Position numbers and translations under genes: made by a program. Positions 26,194 through 35,026 of a DNA stretch of 64,000 nt are shown here, one piece after another. The stretch spans positions 372,001 through 436,000 of the forward strand of contig NZ_JACDIJ010000002.1 of assembly GCF_050937815.1 (NCBI RefSeq), read 5' to 3'. Origin of the DNA: Treponema_C sp050937815 (GTDB lineage Bacteria; Spirochaetota; Spirochaetia; Treponematales; Treponemataceae). Each line of letters begins with the position of its first letter. The first letter of the stretch is position 1. The notes below the pieces were generated by a model. It was not told where the DNA came from, made no database searches, and worked only from the letters and a program-made list of their open reading frames with translations.

Positions 26194-26531
26194 TCTTCCG
26201 TCTCCGTGCCGACATTGCGAACCAAACGGTACAAATCCAAAAGTTCGCTTTTTATACGGTTTAATTCCGCCGTAAGACTTTTTCCGCAAGCGCTTCCTGC
26301 TGCGGCCGCTTCGGCAATAAGGGCTTCGCGCGCGCCTTCAATCGTGTATTTTTTTTCCTGAATAAGATATTTTAGGCGCAAAAAAGTTTGCACATCGCGG
26401 TTTGAATACAGCCTGCGCCCGCCCATATCTTTTTGCGGGGCAAGGGAGGGAATCGATTCTTCCCAATAACGCAGGGTATGGGCTTTTACGGAGGTGATTT
26501 TTTCAACTTCGCCTATCGAAAAACCTTTCAC
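26190..26531 (-). CDS. MerR-family transcriptional regulator
   Basis: This 113-residue protein opens with the MerR winged helix-turn-helix (FSIGEVEKITSVKAHTLRYWEE...GRRLYSNRDVQTFLRLKYLIQ) and ends in a short coiled coil (about 80-110). It lacks a cysteine-rich metal site or a large ligand domain, so it resembles the short HspR/GlnR-like MerR class. It lies between der (4-base gap) and the methyltransferase gene (ATGA overlap). Targets are unknown. Confidence 0.85.
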   Translation of the reverse strand: MKGFSIGEVEKITSVKAHTLRYWEESIPSLAPQKDMGGRRLYSNRDVQTFLRLKYLIQEKKYTIEGAREALIAEAAAAGSACGKSLTAELNRIKSELLDLYRLVRNVGTETEE

Positions 26532-26535
26532 GCCC

Positions 26536-27915
26536 TTATCTGTCCTCCCATCTTTTACGGCTTGCCTGCATCTCTATTGTAATCGGAATTTTGCTAAAAC
26601 CCAAGTCTTCGCGCATTTTATTTTTCAAATAGGCAATATAAGATTGGGGAACCGAATCGGGCTTGGTTGCAAAAAGCAAAAACACAACGGGGTTTGTCTT
26701 TGTTTGCACCGCATAGCGGATATGAAAGCGGGCACTGCGCGACGCCGGCGGCGGATAAGCCGCAATCCAGTCTTTTAAAGCGGTATTTAAAGGCCCCGTA
26801 TCGATTTTTCGATTCAACTGATTGTATAATTCCACAACCGTGTTTAAAAGCGGCTTAATGCCCGTATTTTCCTTTGCCGAAATTTCAAGAATCGGAGCAT
26901 AGGCCATGTGGCCGAACATAATGCGGATGTTTTCTTCGGCTTTACGCGCCGTTTTTTTATCCTGAGCCTGCGTATCCCACTTATTGAGCACAAAAATCAG
27001 GGCGCGGCCGCGGTCGTGGGCAAGTTTTATCACCTTTTTATCCTGGTCGGTTAAACCCTCGGCGGCATCCATAAGATAAAGCACCACGTCGGCGCGCTCA
27101 AGGGTTTTTATGGCGCGGTTTACCGAATAATATTCCACATTTTCTTTTACTTTTGATTTGCGCCTTATGCCTGCGGTATCGAGCACTAAAAAATCCTTCC
27201 CTTTATAGCGGAATGAGCCTTCCACAACATCGCGCGTCGTTCCCGCATAATCGCTGACAATGGAAAGCTCGCTTCCCGTTAAAAGGTTGCACAGGGTGGA
27301 TTTTCCCGTGTTCGGCTTTCCCATAATCGCAAGCTTTATAGGCTCTTTTTCTTCGGCTTCTTCAAGGGCGGAAAAATCAAGCTTTGAAAAAATCAAATCG
27401 ATAAGTTCGGGTATGCGGTCGCCGTGTTCCGCCGAAATACAAATCAAGTCTTTAAAGCCGAAGCGGTGAAAATTCAACGCTTCGCTTTCCAAACGCCCGC
27501 CTTCGGTTTTATTAACCGCTGCGACAATACGGTCCCAATAAGGGCGCAGCAGGCCGATAAATTCTTCATCTTCGGGCGTAATTTCGCCGGCATCAAGGAG
27601 GAGCACAATAAGGTCGGCTTTTTTGAGGGCTTCAACGGTTTTTTGCACAACCAAGTCGTCAAGCACCGCTTCCATACTGACGAGGGTGCGGGTCAGTTTA
27701 AAACCGCCTGTGTCCATAAAGCGAACGGGCTTGTCTTTAATAAAAACCGTTTCTTCCACAGGGTCGCGGGTAACGCCGGGCGTCGGGTCGGTAATAACGC
27801 GCCGTTTATGCAGCAAGCGGTTAAAGAGGGTGGATTTTCCGACATTCGGGCGGCCGGCTATGACGACAAGGGGCTGATTGCGGTACACACGTCCCTGTGC
27901 GGTGTTTGTTTCCAT
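26536..27915 (-). CDS. der: Ribosome biogenesis GTPase Der (EngA)
   Basis: Der is an essential tandem-GTPase that assists 50S ribosomal subunit assembly. The 459-residue product has G-domain 1 (Walker A AGRPNVGKSTLFN near 20, DTGGF, NKTEG), G-domain 2 (MGKPNTGKSTLCN near 180, DTAGIRRKSKVKENVEYYS, NKWD) and a C-terminal KH-like domain (about 350-459). The frame is open further upstream to 28032, but the ATG at 27915 has a GGAGA site and gives the normal N-terminus. It lies 29 bases after ptsI. Confidence 0.95.
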   Translation of the reverse strand: METNTAQGRVYRNQPLVVIAGRPNVGKSTLFNRLLHKRRVITDPTPGVTRDPVEETVFIKDKPVRFMDTGGFKLTRTLVSMEAVLDDLVVQKTVEALKKADLIVLLLDAGEITPEDEEFIGLLRPYWDRIVAAVNKTEGGRLESEALNFHRFGFKDLICISAEHGDRIPELIDLIFSKLDFSALEEAEEKEPIKLAIMGKPNTGKSTLCNLLTGSELSIVSDYAGTTRDVVEGSFRYKGKDFLVLDTAGIRRKSKVKENVEYYSVNRAIKTLERADVVLYLMDAAEGLTDQDKKVIKLAHDRGRALIFVLNKWDTQAQDKKTARKAEENIRIMFGHMAYAPILEISAKENTGIKPLLNTVVELYNQLNRKIDTGPLNTALKDWIAAYPPPASRSARFHIRYAVQTKTNPVVFLLFATKPDSVPQSYIAYLKNKMREDLGFSKIPITIEMQASRKRWEDR

Positions 27916-27944
27916 GCAGTGTTCTCCGTTATGCGGCTTTGCTT

Positions 27945-29681
27945 CTATTGAGCACCGTTTAAATGAGTGCCGCTTAAAAACGCATTCAATTTTTCTTCCA
28001 GCGAATGCGCATCCATCGCCGATTCCGTCCACTCCTTAAACGCTTCTATTTGTTCGGCCGTAAGCCGCAAAAGATGTTCCTTTAAGGGCGCAATTTTTTT
28101 AGGGGCTACGCTGAACGAATCGACTCCCGCCGACATTAAAACCGTCATACGTATTGTATCGGCGGCCATTTCGCCGCATACGGAAAGGGGAATCCCCTCT
28201 TTTTGTGCAGCCTTTGCCGTTTGCACAATAAGGCGCCTTATGGCAGGGTGCAATTCGTTAAAGAGGCCTGCGGTTTGGGCGTTTTCGCGGTCTACGCACA
28301 GGCCGTATTGGGTAAGGTCGTTTGAGCCGATTGAAAAAAAGGCCGCTTCCTTTGCCAATTCGTCGGCCATAATTGCGGCGGCCGGCGTTTCTATCATAAT
28401 GCCGACAGGAACGTCCTCTTTAAAGGGAATATGTTCGGCTTTGAGTTCGGCTTTTACTTCTTCAATCAGGGCCTTTGCCTCGCGTACCTGTTCGATATCG
28501 GTAATAAGGGGCAGCATGATTTTTAAAGAACCGTAAACGCTTGCGCGAAAAAGGGCGCGAAGCTGGGTTTTAAATATATCCGGCATTTTAAGGCACAGGC
28601 GGATTGCCCTGCAGCCGAGCAGGGGATTTTTTTCTTCTTCAAACGAAAAGCCGGGAATATCGACGATTTTATCGCCTCCCGCATCGAGTGTTCGGATAAC
28701 CACCGGCTTGTCTTTCATAATTTCGAGGACGCTGCGGTATTCTTCAAATTGACGCTCTTCGCTTATAAGGCCCGACTGCATAAAAAGGAATTCCGTGCGG
28801 AACAAACCGATACCGTCCGCTCCTTCTTCAAGGGCTAATCGCGCTTCTTCGGCCGAGCCTATATTTGCATATAAATTGACGCTTATACCGTCCTTTGTTC
28901 GGGCTGCCTTATCGGAAAGGGCAGCCAGCCTTGTGCGCTCTTGCGCTTCTTCGGCTATCTTTTCGTCGTATTCTTTTAAGACCGCGGCATCGGGCTTTAC
29001 AAAAACCAAACCGCTTGTACCGTCAACAATTACCTCGTCGCCGGTATGGATGCGTTTTTCTATATCTTCAATACCGAACACAAGGGGAATGCCGTAGGTA
29101 CGCGCCAAAATAGCCAAATGACTGTTGGGGGCTCCCTTGTGCAGTACAATAGCCGCTAAATCCTGTTTTGAAAGCAAAACCGCATCGGAGGGGTTTAAAA
29201 ATTCCGCACTTAAAATCGCGTTCGGGGGCACTTCGTTTGCACGAAGCGGCATTTTTCCGGCAAGATTTTCGATAACCTTACCGTATACATCCGAAATATC
29301 TTCGGCACGTTCTATTAAATAGCTGTCGCCCGAGGAACGCAGCATATCGGCATATTCTTTTGCCTTGTTTTCGACAATCCATTCGATGTGTACAAGCTGC
29401 TTTGCGTGTTCTGCTTTTATTTGTGCAATAAAATCCGGATCGGAAAGCATAAGTACATAGGTTTGAAAGATAGCCGCTTGGCGGCTGTTTGTTTGGTCGA
29501 TAAGGGATTTAAAGTATTCCGATGTTTTTTTGCGGGAATTTTCAAAACGTTCCCAGTCTTCGGGAATCTTATCTGCGGTTATAGGAATTTTTTCGGTTTT
29601 TTTCCGTTCCTGCACGGAAAGGACAAAGGCTTTTCCTTTTGCGATGCCGCCCGAAGCCGAAATCCCCTGAAACGTATTCAT
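27945..29681 (-). CDS. ptsI: PTS enzyme I (phosphoenolpyruvate-protein phosphotransferase)
   Basis: Enzyme I takes phosphate from PEP and passes it to HPr. It is 578 residues, family length. The phospho-histidine region reads HKGAPNSHLAILART near 187, where the classical motif is GGRTSHxAI, so the histidine is kept but the setting is divergent. The C-terminal PEP site has FRTEFLFM, SIGSNDLTQY and CGEMAAD. No HPr or sugar-specific EII genes adjoin. In treponemes the PTS is thought to be mainly regulatory. It leads a ptsI-der-merR-rsm22-like operon from a leaderless promoter that fixes the ATG at 29681. Confidence 0.94.
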   Translation of the reverse strand: MNTFQGISASGGIAKGKAFVLSVQERKKTEKIPITADKIPEDWERFENSRKKTSEYFKSLIDQTNSRQAAIFQTYVLMLSDPDFIAQIKAEHAKQLVHIEWIVENKAKEYADMLRSSGDSYLIERAEDISDVYGKVIENLAGKMPLRANEVPPNAILSAEFLNPSDAVLLSKQDLAAIVLHKGAPNSHLAILARTYGIPLVFGIEDIEKRIHTGDEVIVDGTSGLVFVKPDAAVLKEYDEKIAEEAQERTRLAALSDKAARTKDGISVNLYANIGSAEEARLALEEGADGIGLFRTEFLFMQSGLISEERQFEEYRSVLEIMKDKPVVIRTLDAGGDKIVDIPGFSFEEEKNPLLGCRAIRLCLKMPDIFKTQLRALFRASVYGSLKIMLPLITDIEQVREAKALIEEVKAELKAEHIPFKEDVPVGIMIETPAAAIMADELAKEAAFFSIGSNDLTQYGLCVDRENAQTAGLFNELHPAIRRLIVQTAKAAQKEGIPLSVCGEMAADTIRMTVLMSAGVDSFSVAPKKIAPLKEHLLRLTAEQIEAFKEWTESAMDAHSLEEKLNAFLSGTHLNGAQ

Positions 29682-29687
29682 CAGTAA

Positions 29688-29716
29688 AATATAACAGGCA
29701 TTGAAGGGACTGTCAA
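29688..29716 (-). promoter_or_regulatory. Leaderless consensus promoter of ptsI
   Basis: On the minus strand TTGACA (29711-29716), 17 bases, TATATT (29688-29693), six bases, ATG at 29681. This is the clearest leaderless start of the window, with a perfect -35 box. Confidence 0.75.
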
Positions 29717-29734
29717 ATGGTAGGAGAACCGCTC

Positions 29735-29763
29735 TGTACAAAAATATACGCTTCCACTATACT
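29735..29763 (+). promoter_or_regulatory. Leaderless-type promoter of the GerMN gene
   Basis: TGTACA (29735-29740), 17 bases, TATACT (29758-29763), seven bases, ATG at 29771. It is divergent from the ptsI promoter, with the two -35 boxes 18 bases apart. Confidence 0.65.
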
Positions 29764-29770
29764 GAACCTT

Positions 29771-30649
29771 ATGAAAGACTCTTCGGGCAAAAAATACAGC
29801 GGTGTTGCAGCCGCTTTTTGGATTGTAATTGCTTTACTCATATTGATAGCCTTTTTGGTAAAATGGGACCATCTTGTTTCCGTTCTAAAAGAAACGGCCT
29901 TTTTCGAACACGTATTCGGCTTTCAGCCCGAATTTATTGCCCGCCATGAGATTCCCCTAAAGGAAGAAAAAGCCGATACGGGGAAAAGCGAATCCCTTAT
30001 ATTGGAAAAAGAATCTGCAAAAGCAAAGCAGCCGAATACGGAAGACGATAAACGGAATGCCTCTTCCGATTTCGGTACGTCCGATTCCGCAGCGAAGCAT
30101 ACGGAACCGGCTCAAAATGTGCCCGAAGCGTCGGCCAAGGTGCCGGCTAAACCGGCGGAAAGCAAACCGCCTCGTGACAATTCCGTTAAAAATACGGCGG
30201 AAGTTAAGCCCGTTCCTCTTGCAAAAATGAATCAATACCTATGTTTTATTGCAATAAGCGGAGACGGTTTTGTAGAGCGTAAAGAAGTGAACCGTGCGGT
30301 TCCTAAAACAAACACTCCCTTAACGGCTGCTTTAAATGCTTTGTTGGCCGGGCCGGGAATTCCGGAGCTGGAAAAAGGCTATATTTCGCTTATCCCCGAA
30401 GGAACAAAGCTTTTGTCGGCTACCGTGCAAAATAAAACCGCCTTTGTCAACTTCAGTCAAGAATTTGCCTTTAACAAATACGGCGCTCAAGGTTATTTGG
30501 GGCAGCTTATGCAAGTTGTGTATACCGCAACGGCCTTCGATACGATAGACAATGTGCAATTTTTAATCGAAGGGGAAAAAAACGAATATTTGGGCGGAGA
30601 GGGAGTATGGGTAGGTTCTCCGTTGGCACGAAGCAATTACTATAAATAA
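29771..30649 (+). CDS. Membrane-anchored GerMN-domain protein
   Basis: This 292-residue protein has one N-terminal membrane segment (VAAAFWIVIALLILIAFLV, about 11-30), a long low-complexity linker rich in Lys, Glu, Pro and Ala (about 60-160), and a C-terminal GerMN domain (about 170-285: TPLTAALNALLAGPGIPELEKG, IPEGTKLLSATVQNKTAFVNFSQEF). GerMN domains occur in spore germination GerM and in cell-envelope lipoproteins; here an envelope role is likelier since no sporulation is expected. The ATG at 29771 rather than 29717 is set by the promoter. Confidence 0.78.
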   Translation: MKDSSGKKYSGVAAAFWIVIALLILIAFLVKWDHLVSVLKETAFFEHVFGFQPEFIARHEIPLKEEKADTGKSESLILEKESAKAKQPNTEDDKRNASSDFGTSDSAAKHTEPAQNVPEASAKVPAKPAESKPPRDNSVKNTAEVKPVPLAKMNQYLCFIAISGDGFVERKEVNRAVPKTNTPLTAALNALLAGPGIPELEKGYISLIPEGTKLLSATVQNKTAFVNFSQEFAFNKYGAQGYLGQLMQVVYTATAFDTIDNVQFLIEGEKNEYLGGEGVWVGSPLARSNYYK

Positions 30650-30659
30650 AACCCCGATA

Positions 30660-31778
30660 TTAAAAAGACGTTTCCCGCATTTTTTGTATAAAATATGCTT
30701 TATGACTGTTATAGTAATCGATATCGGCGGAAAAGCCCGTAACCGTAAACAGCCCGCTTTCTTTTTCGTTTATGATTTTTATATTGACATAAAAGCGCCC
30801 GGTTCCGTTGTCGTATGAACGATTCACTGTAATTAAAACCTTTTCCCTTTCTGCAACGCTTTGATTTTCCGTACAAATATAAACGCCCTCGGAGCCGAAA
30901 GAAAGGCTGCGGGCAAAAACGTGAAAAAAGCCGTATTTTTTGTCTTTAAAAAAATCGGCGGGCGGTTGTATAAGGTCGGTATACATAAGGGCTCTACTTC
31001 CCCAAAAACCGAGGTTGTCGGCTACCGCCTTGTATTCGCCGTCCATATGTGCGGTTTCGTCGGCCGATACGGTTAGCGCACCCGCCTTGTTTGTAAGGGC
31101 CGACGCAATCAACTCTTGGGCGCTTATACTGAAATTCCGTTCTTTTGTATCTTGAGGAATCCCCGTAAAGTTTAAAAAAGAATTGTCGGAAGAGCTTAAA
31201 AGCTGACCTGTTGCAACTGCGGTAAAGACCGGTACATTGTCGTGTGCTTTTATTTCGCGTATGTTAAACAGCGGTATAAGATAATCGTATACGATTAGGG
31301 TTTCGCCGCCGAAAATACGGATTTCGGCGTTTTGTTCCGCCTTATACGGAATAGCCGATTTTCCGGCAAGTTTTTCCGGGCTTATTTTTTTTCTGTGCGC
31401 ATTAAATTCGTAAAACAAATCGTGCAGATAATTCAAAGTAGGCGTATCTTCGGCTTTAAGCGTAGGTACGATTTTTTCTCCGGTCATGCTTACATAGTCT
31501 TTTTCGGTATCGAGGGTAAAAAAAAGCGTTATTTCTTTAGAACCGCTTTGGGCTTCGGGAGCATAGTAGCGCATAGCATAATTACCCTCGTCGTACTGCA
31601 AAAAGCCGACGTATACGGGCTGTGTAAAGGTTGAATCGCGGTAATAAACATATTGACCGGATTCGGTGGGCAAAAAATCCTTAACGCCGGGCAGGGCATA
31701 GAGGGAAGAAAGGCAAAGGGCAATACAGAACGCAAAAACCGCGGCAAAAAGCCCCTGTTTTATCGGTATACGTTTCAT
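30660..31778 (-). CDS. Hypothetical secreted protein coupled to proS
   Basis: This 372-residue protein has a signal peptide (KQGLFAAVFAFCIALCLSSLYA, about 7-28) and then a mostly beta extracytoplasmic domain with many Tyr, Phe and Asn. No family was recognised. The ATG at 31778 overlaps the proS stop in an ATGA junction, which favours it over an in-frame codon at 31796, and means it is translated with proS. It is convergent with the GerMN gene with only 10 bases between stops. Confidence 0.68.
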   Translation of the reverse strand: MKRIPIKQGLFAAVFAFCIALCLSSLYALPGVKDFLPTESGQYVYYRDSTFTQPVYVGFLQYDEGNYAMRYYAPEAQSGSKEITLFFTLDTEKDYVSMTGEKIVPTLKAEDTPTLNYLHDLFYEFNAHRKKISPEKLAGKSAIPYKAEQNAEIRIFGGETLIVYDYLIPLFNIREIKAHDNVPVFTAVATGQLLSSSDNSFLNFTGIPQDTKERNFSISAQELIASALTNKAGALTVSADETAHMDGEYKAVADNLGFWGSRALMYTDLIQPPADFFKDKKYGFFHVFARSLSFGSEGVYICTENQSVAEREKVLITVNRSYDNGTGRFYVNIKIINEKESGLFTVTGFSADIDYYNSHKAYFIQKMRETSF

Positions 31779-33574
31779 AAGCGGATGCCCGAACAATCGT
31801 TCAATTCCGCAAGCGCCGATTTAACGGTTTCGCACGCTTTTTCTGCGGCTTCTTCGGGGCTTAAAAGGACGGTTTCTCCCGTATCGCGCCGTTTAAATTC
31901 AACCTTAGGCAGATTTTTGCTTCCGATAACAATCTGTAAGGGAATGCCCAACAAATCCATATCTTTAAACTTTACGCCGGGACGTTCGTTTCGGTCGTCC
32001 AACAGTACTTCCAAGCCGGCATTTTGCAGTTTTTCGTACAAAAGGTCGGCCGTTTTTTTCATTTCGCCGTCGTACTGCACGGGAACAAGGGCAATGTGAT
32101 AGGGGGCGGCTGTCATGGGCCACACAATACCGTTATCGTCGTGATGTTCTTCGATAATCGAAGCAAGGGCGCGGTCTATACCGATACCGTAACAGCCCAT
32201 AAGGGGAAGCCGCTGCTTACCGTTTTCGTCCAAATAGACGGCATTCATCGATACACTGTATTTATCGCCGAGTTTAAAAATATGACCGAGTTCGTTGCCC
32301 TTTTTACTGTACAATTTTGTTTTACAGGCAGGACATAAATCTCCTTCGACGACGGTGCGCACATCGAGCTGCATAAAGGGTTTAAAATCGCGGCCGGGCT
32401 CTACATGGCATAAGTGAATGTCGGTTTTTAAGCCGCCGGTAACCGCATCGTGCATAAGCATAACGCTGTCGTCGGCGATAACGGGAACGGTATTAAGGCC
32501 GACCGGGCCTGCAAAACCTACGGGAGCTTGGGTAATGCGTTCCACATCGCCGTTTGAGGCAAGCTCAACGCTTCCGGCTTTTAAGGCGGCGGCAAGTTTT
32601 GCTTCGTTTACGTCCAAATCGCCGCGTATACAAACGGCAACAAAAAAGCTTTTACCCTTTTGGTTTCCCGGCGCCTTGGACATATCGAGTTCGGCATTGT
32701 CCGCCCGATAAATGAGGGTTTTTATAAAGTGTTCGCTTCCCGTTTTTAAAAAGGCCGTTAATTCTTCTATGGTTTTAACGTTAGGCGTTTCGGTTTCGAC
32801 TACGGTTTTTTCCGTTGCCGTGCGGGGAGTTCCGTCCGTATTGCACACCGGGTCGGGCGTACACGAGGCTTTTTCGGTGTTTGCCGCATAGCCGCAGGAA
32901 GGGCATAAAATCAGCGTATCGTCGCCGACTTCGCTTTCGACCATAAATTCTTCCGAGCCGGTTCCGCCCATTGCACCGGAATCCGCGCGTACGGGAATAA
33001 CGGTTAAGCCCAGCCGCTTAAAAATGCGCCGGTAGGCTACGGCAAAATCGTTGTATACCTCATCGAGGCTTTGTTGATCCGCATGGAACGAATACGCGTC
33101 TTTCATGGTAAATTCGCGGCCGCGCATAACGCCGTAGCGGGGGCGGATTTCGTCGCGGTATTTTGTATTGATTTGATAAAGCACTAAGGGAAGCTGTTTA
33201 TATGAAGAAAGCTCGTCTTTTACAATTGCGGTAAAAGCTTCTTCGGCGGTGGGACTTACCACCAATTCCTGATCCAAGCGGTTTTTGGCCCGCAGCAAGC
33301 CCGCTCCCATCGTATCCCAGCGGCCCGACATGCGCCATAATTCACCCGGTACGATAACGGAAGGTTTGCATTCAAGAGCACCGATACGGTTCATCTCTTC
33401 GCGTACAATTTGTTCCACTTTACGGAAACAGCGCAGTCCTACGGGAAGATAGGCAAACAATCCGTTGCCCAATTTGCGTATTAAGCCCGCACGGAGCATA
33501 AGCTGATGGCTTGCAATAACCGCTTCCGACGGAACCTCTCTGAGGGTTGAAATCATGGTTTGTGACGTTTTCAT
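31775..33574 (-). CDS. proS: Prolyl-tRNA synthetase, bacterial type with editing insertion
   Basis: ProRS charges tRNA-Pro. The 599-residue chain has class II motifs 1-3 (motif 2 RYGVMRGREFTMKDAYSFH near 137-155; motif 3 GCYGIGIDRALASIIEEHHDDNG near 440), an INS editing domain of about 180 residues (about 225-405) and the anticodon domain (about 475-570). The editing domain is homologous to the free-standing YbaK of this window, so two mis-acylation filters exist. No ribosome site precedes the ATG; a TATAAT lies nine bases upstream with a poor -35. Confidence 0.95.
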   Translation of the reverse strand: MKTSQTMISTLREVPSEAVIASHQLMLRAGLIRKLGNGLFAYLPVGLRCFRKVEQIVREEMNRIGALECKPSVIVPGELWRMSGRWDTMGAGLLRAKNRLDQELVVSPTAEEAFTAIVKDELSSYKQLPLVLYQINTKYRDEIRPRYGVMRGREFTMKDAYSFHADQQSLDEVYNDFAVAYRRIFKRLGLTVIPVRADSGAMGGTGSEEFMVESEVGDDTLILCPSCGYAANTEKASCTPDPVCNTDGTPRTATEKTVVETETPNVKTIEELTAFLKTGSEHFIKTLIYRADNAELDMSKAPGNQKGKSFFVAVCIRGDLDVNEAKLAAALKAGSVELASNGDVERITQAPVGFAGPVGLNTVPVIADDSVMLMHDAVTGGLKTDIHLCHVEPGRDFKPFMQLDVRTVVEGDLCPACKTKLYSKKGNELGHIFKLGDKYSVSMNAVYLDENGKQRLPLMGCYGIGIDRALASIIEEHHDDNGIVWPMTAAPYHIALVPVQYDGEMKKTADLLYEKLQNAGLEVLLDDRNERPGVKFKDMDLLGIPLQIVIGSKNLPKVEFKRRDTGETVLLSPEEAAEKACETVKSALAELNDCSGIRL

Positions 33575-33629
33575 AACGGACTTATTATAACGGAAAACAA
33601 GGCGTTTATGGAAGGGGAAAAAAGCTTGC

Positions 33630-33658
33630 TTGACTTATGTACATATGTGATATACTAT
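33630..33658 (+). promoter_or_regulatory. Promoter of the BrnA-type antitoxin gene
   Basis: TTGACT (33630-33635), 17 bases, TACTAT (33653-33658). The spacer holds palindromic ATGTACAT and ACATATGT, plausible self-binding sites. Confidence 0.5.
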
Positions 33659-33676
33659 AAAAATGTCGAGAAGAAA

Positions 33677-33982
33677 ATGCAAAGAGAATACAAGGTTATT
33701 GATTTTCCCCCGCTGACAGACGAACAACGGGCGACGCTTGAAAAACTGGATAAAATGCCCGATACCGAAATAGACTTTTCGGATATACCTCCGAGCGCAC
33801 CGAACACGAACGGCGGGTTTTATTATTTTAACTCTTTAAAAATGCCGAAGACCGATATACATACCAAAATAGATAATGATAATCTTGAATGGCTCAAAAA
33901 AGCCGGAAAAGGTTATCAATCAAGACTGAATAACGTAATACGCTGGGCAAGACTCAATAATTGTCCTATCTCTCAAATGTAA
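33677..33982 (+). CDS. BrnA-family antitoxin without a visible toxin partner
   Basis: This 101-residue protein has the family marks PPLTDEQRATLEKLDKMPD and EIDFSDIPP near the N-terminus, then a C-terminal ribbon-helix-helix (IDNDNLEWLKKAGKGYQSRLNNVIRWA). BrnA normally neutralises the RNase BrnT encoded just upstream, but the 100 bases between proS and this gene hold no toxin, and none follows. It may be an orphan antitoxin or a stand-alone repressor. The ATG at 33677 is chosen because the family start is MQREYKVIDFPP-like; the ribosome site GAGAAG is weak. Confidence 0.72.
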   Translation: MQREYKVIDFPPLTDEQRATLEKLDKMPDTEIDFSDIPPSAPNTNGGFYYFNSLKMPKTDIHTKIDNDNLEWLKKAGKGYQSRLNNVIRWARLNNCPISQM

Positions 33983-34074
33983 AATTCATATCTCTTGCCG
34001 AGAAGACAAGGGATTTTTGTAACAATTACCGCCCCATGTTATGTAATGGTGTATAGATCAGGAGGACAGCAGAT

Positions 34075-34827
34075 ATGAAAAAACCGTCGTATATAAAAAA
34101 AAGTGCATTTTTTGCCTGCACCGTCATGTGTATACTGTTTGCAACGGCTACGGCAGGCTGTACGTCGCCGCCTCTTGTAAGGGGTAACGGCCGCATTCAA
34201 ACAAAAAGTTTTTCGCTAAAAGATTTTACCGCCGTATCTTTGGGCGGTAAATGGGAAGCGGAAATCCGTCAGGGCGAAAAGTTCAACGTTGAAATCGATA
34301 TTGACGACAATTTATTCGATTATCTTGATGTCTATGTGTCGGATAAAACCTTACATATAGAAACGGAAAGAGGTATCAATATCCGCAGTACCCGAAGCAG
34401 GGTTACCGTTACAATGCCCTCTTTAACGGCCTTCAGAGGGGCGGGTTCGGTACGCACGGATATCCGCGGCTTTAATGACCTTACCCGCGATGTATCCGTA
34501 CATGTTTCCGGGTCGGGAACGGTAAATGCGGATATTTCGGTAAAAAGTTTAACCGTAAAAGCATCGGGTTCGAGCAGCTTTACGTTGAAGGGAAAAACGG
34601 AAGATTTTTCCGCATCGATTTCCGGCTCGGGTAAAATAAGGGCCTTCGATTTTAAAGCGGATAATGTCGATATGCATATTTCCGGTTCGGGTTCTGCCCA
34701 AGTCCATGCGGAAAAAACGCTGAATGCACGGATAAGCGGCAGCGGTTCGCTTGTCTATACGGGAACGCCGCGTTTGGATATAAATACTTCAGGCAGTGCA
34801 AAGGTGGTATCGGCGTCCCGAAACTGA
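34075..34827 (+). CDS. Head-GIN (DUF2807) lipoprotein
   Basis: This 250-residue secreted lipoprotein has a lipobox ATAGC near residue 29 and then a right-handed beta-solenoid made of repeated SGSG/ISGSGS turns (for example VHVSGSGTVNADIS, ASISGSGKIRAFD, MHISGSGSAQVHAE). Head-GIN domains are common in Bacteroidetes as putative auto-transporter or adhesin-like envelope proteins; the function is unknown. An AGGAGG ribosome site sits 11 bases before the ATG. It is a single gene. Confidence 0.85.
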   Translation: MKKPSYIKKSAFFACTVMCILFATATAGCTSPPLVRGNGRIQTKSFSLKDFTAVSLGGKWEAEIRQGEKFNVEIDIDDNLFDYLDVYVSDKTLHIETERGINIRSTRSRVTVTMPSLTAFRGAGSVRTDIRGFNDLTRDVSVHVSGSGTVNADISVKSLTVKASGSSSFTLKGKTEDFSASISGSGKIRAFDFKADNVDMHISGSGSAQVHAEKTLNARISGSGSLVYTGTPRLDINTSGSAKVVSASRN

Positions 34828-34905
34828 AACGGCTGAACAAAGTATCAACTTCGGAAGGCGTTTCATTAGTGCTTTTGTAGCGCAGCGGTGAAAACACGGT
34901 AAATA

Positions 34906-34931
34906 ACGGGAGTTTTGCCGCCCGTCTTTTT
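34906..34931 (+). terminator. Weak hairpin with T tract after the head-GIN gene
   Basis: ACGGG (34906-34910) pairs with CCCGT (34921-34925), followed by CTTTTTG. The stem is short (5 bp), so termination is uncertain. Confidence 0.3.
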
Positions 34932-34990
34932 GCTCAACAGTCAAAACCCAAAATTAAAACAAGGGGCGATATCGGTGATATTTCAGTCGC

Positions 34991-35020
34991 TTGCCCAAGA
35001 ACTCATTTTCGGTGTATCAT
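34991..35020 (+). promoter_or_regulatory. Leaderless-type promoter of the aminopeptidase gene
   Basis: TTGCCC (34991-34996), 18 bases, TATCAT (35015-35020), six bases, ATG at 35027. There is no ribosome site. Confidence 0.6.
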
Positions 35021-35026
35021 AGTACC

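Noticed and set aside
33575..33676. BrnT toxin upstream of the BrnA-type antitoxin
   Set aside because: Only about 100 bases separate it from proS, and no suitable frame exists.
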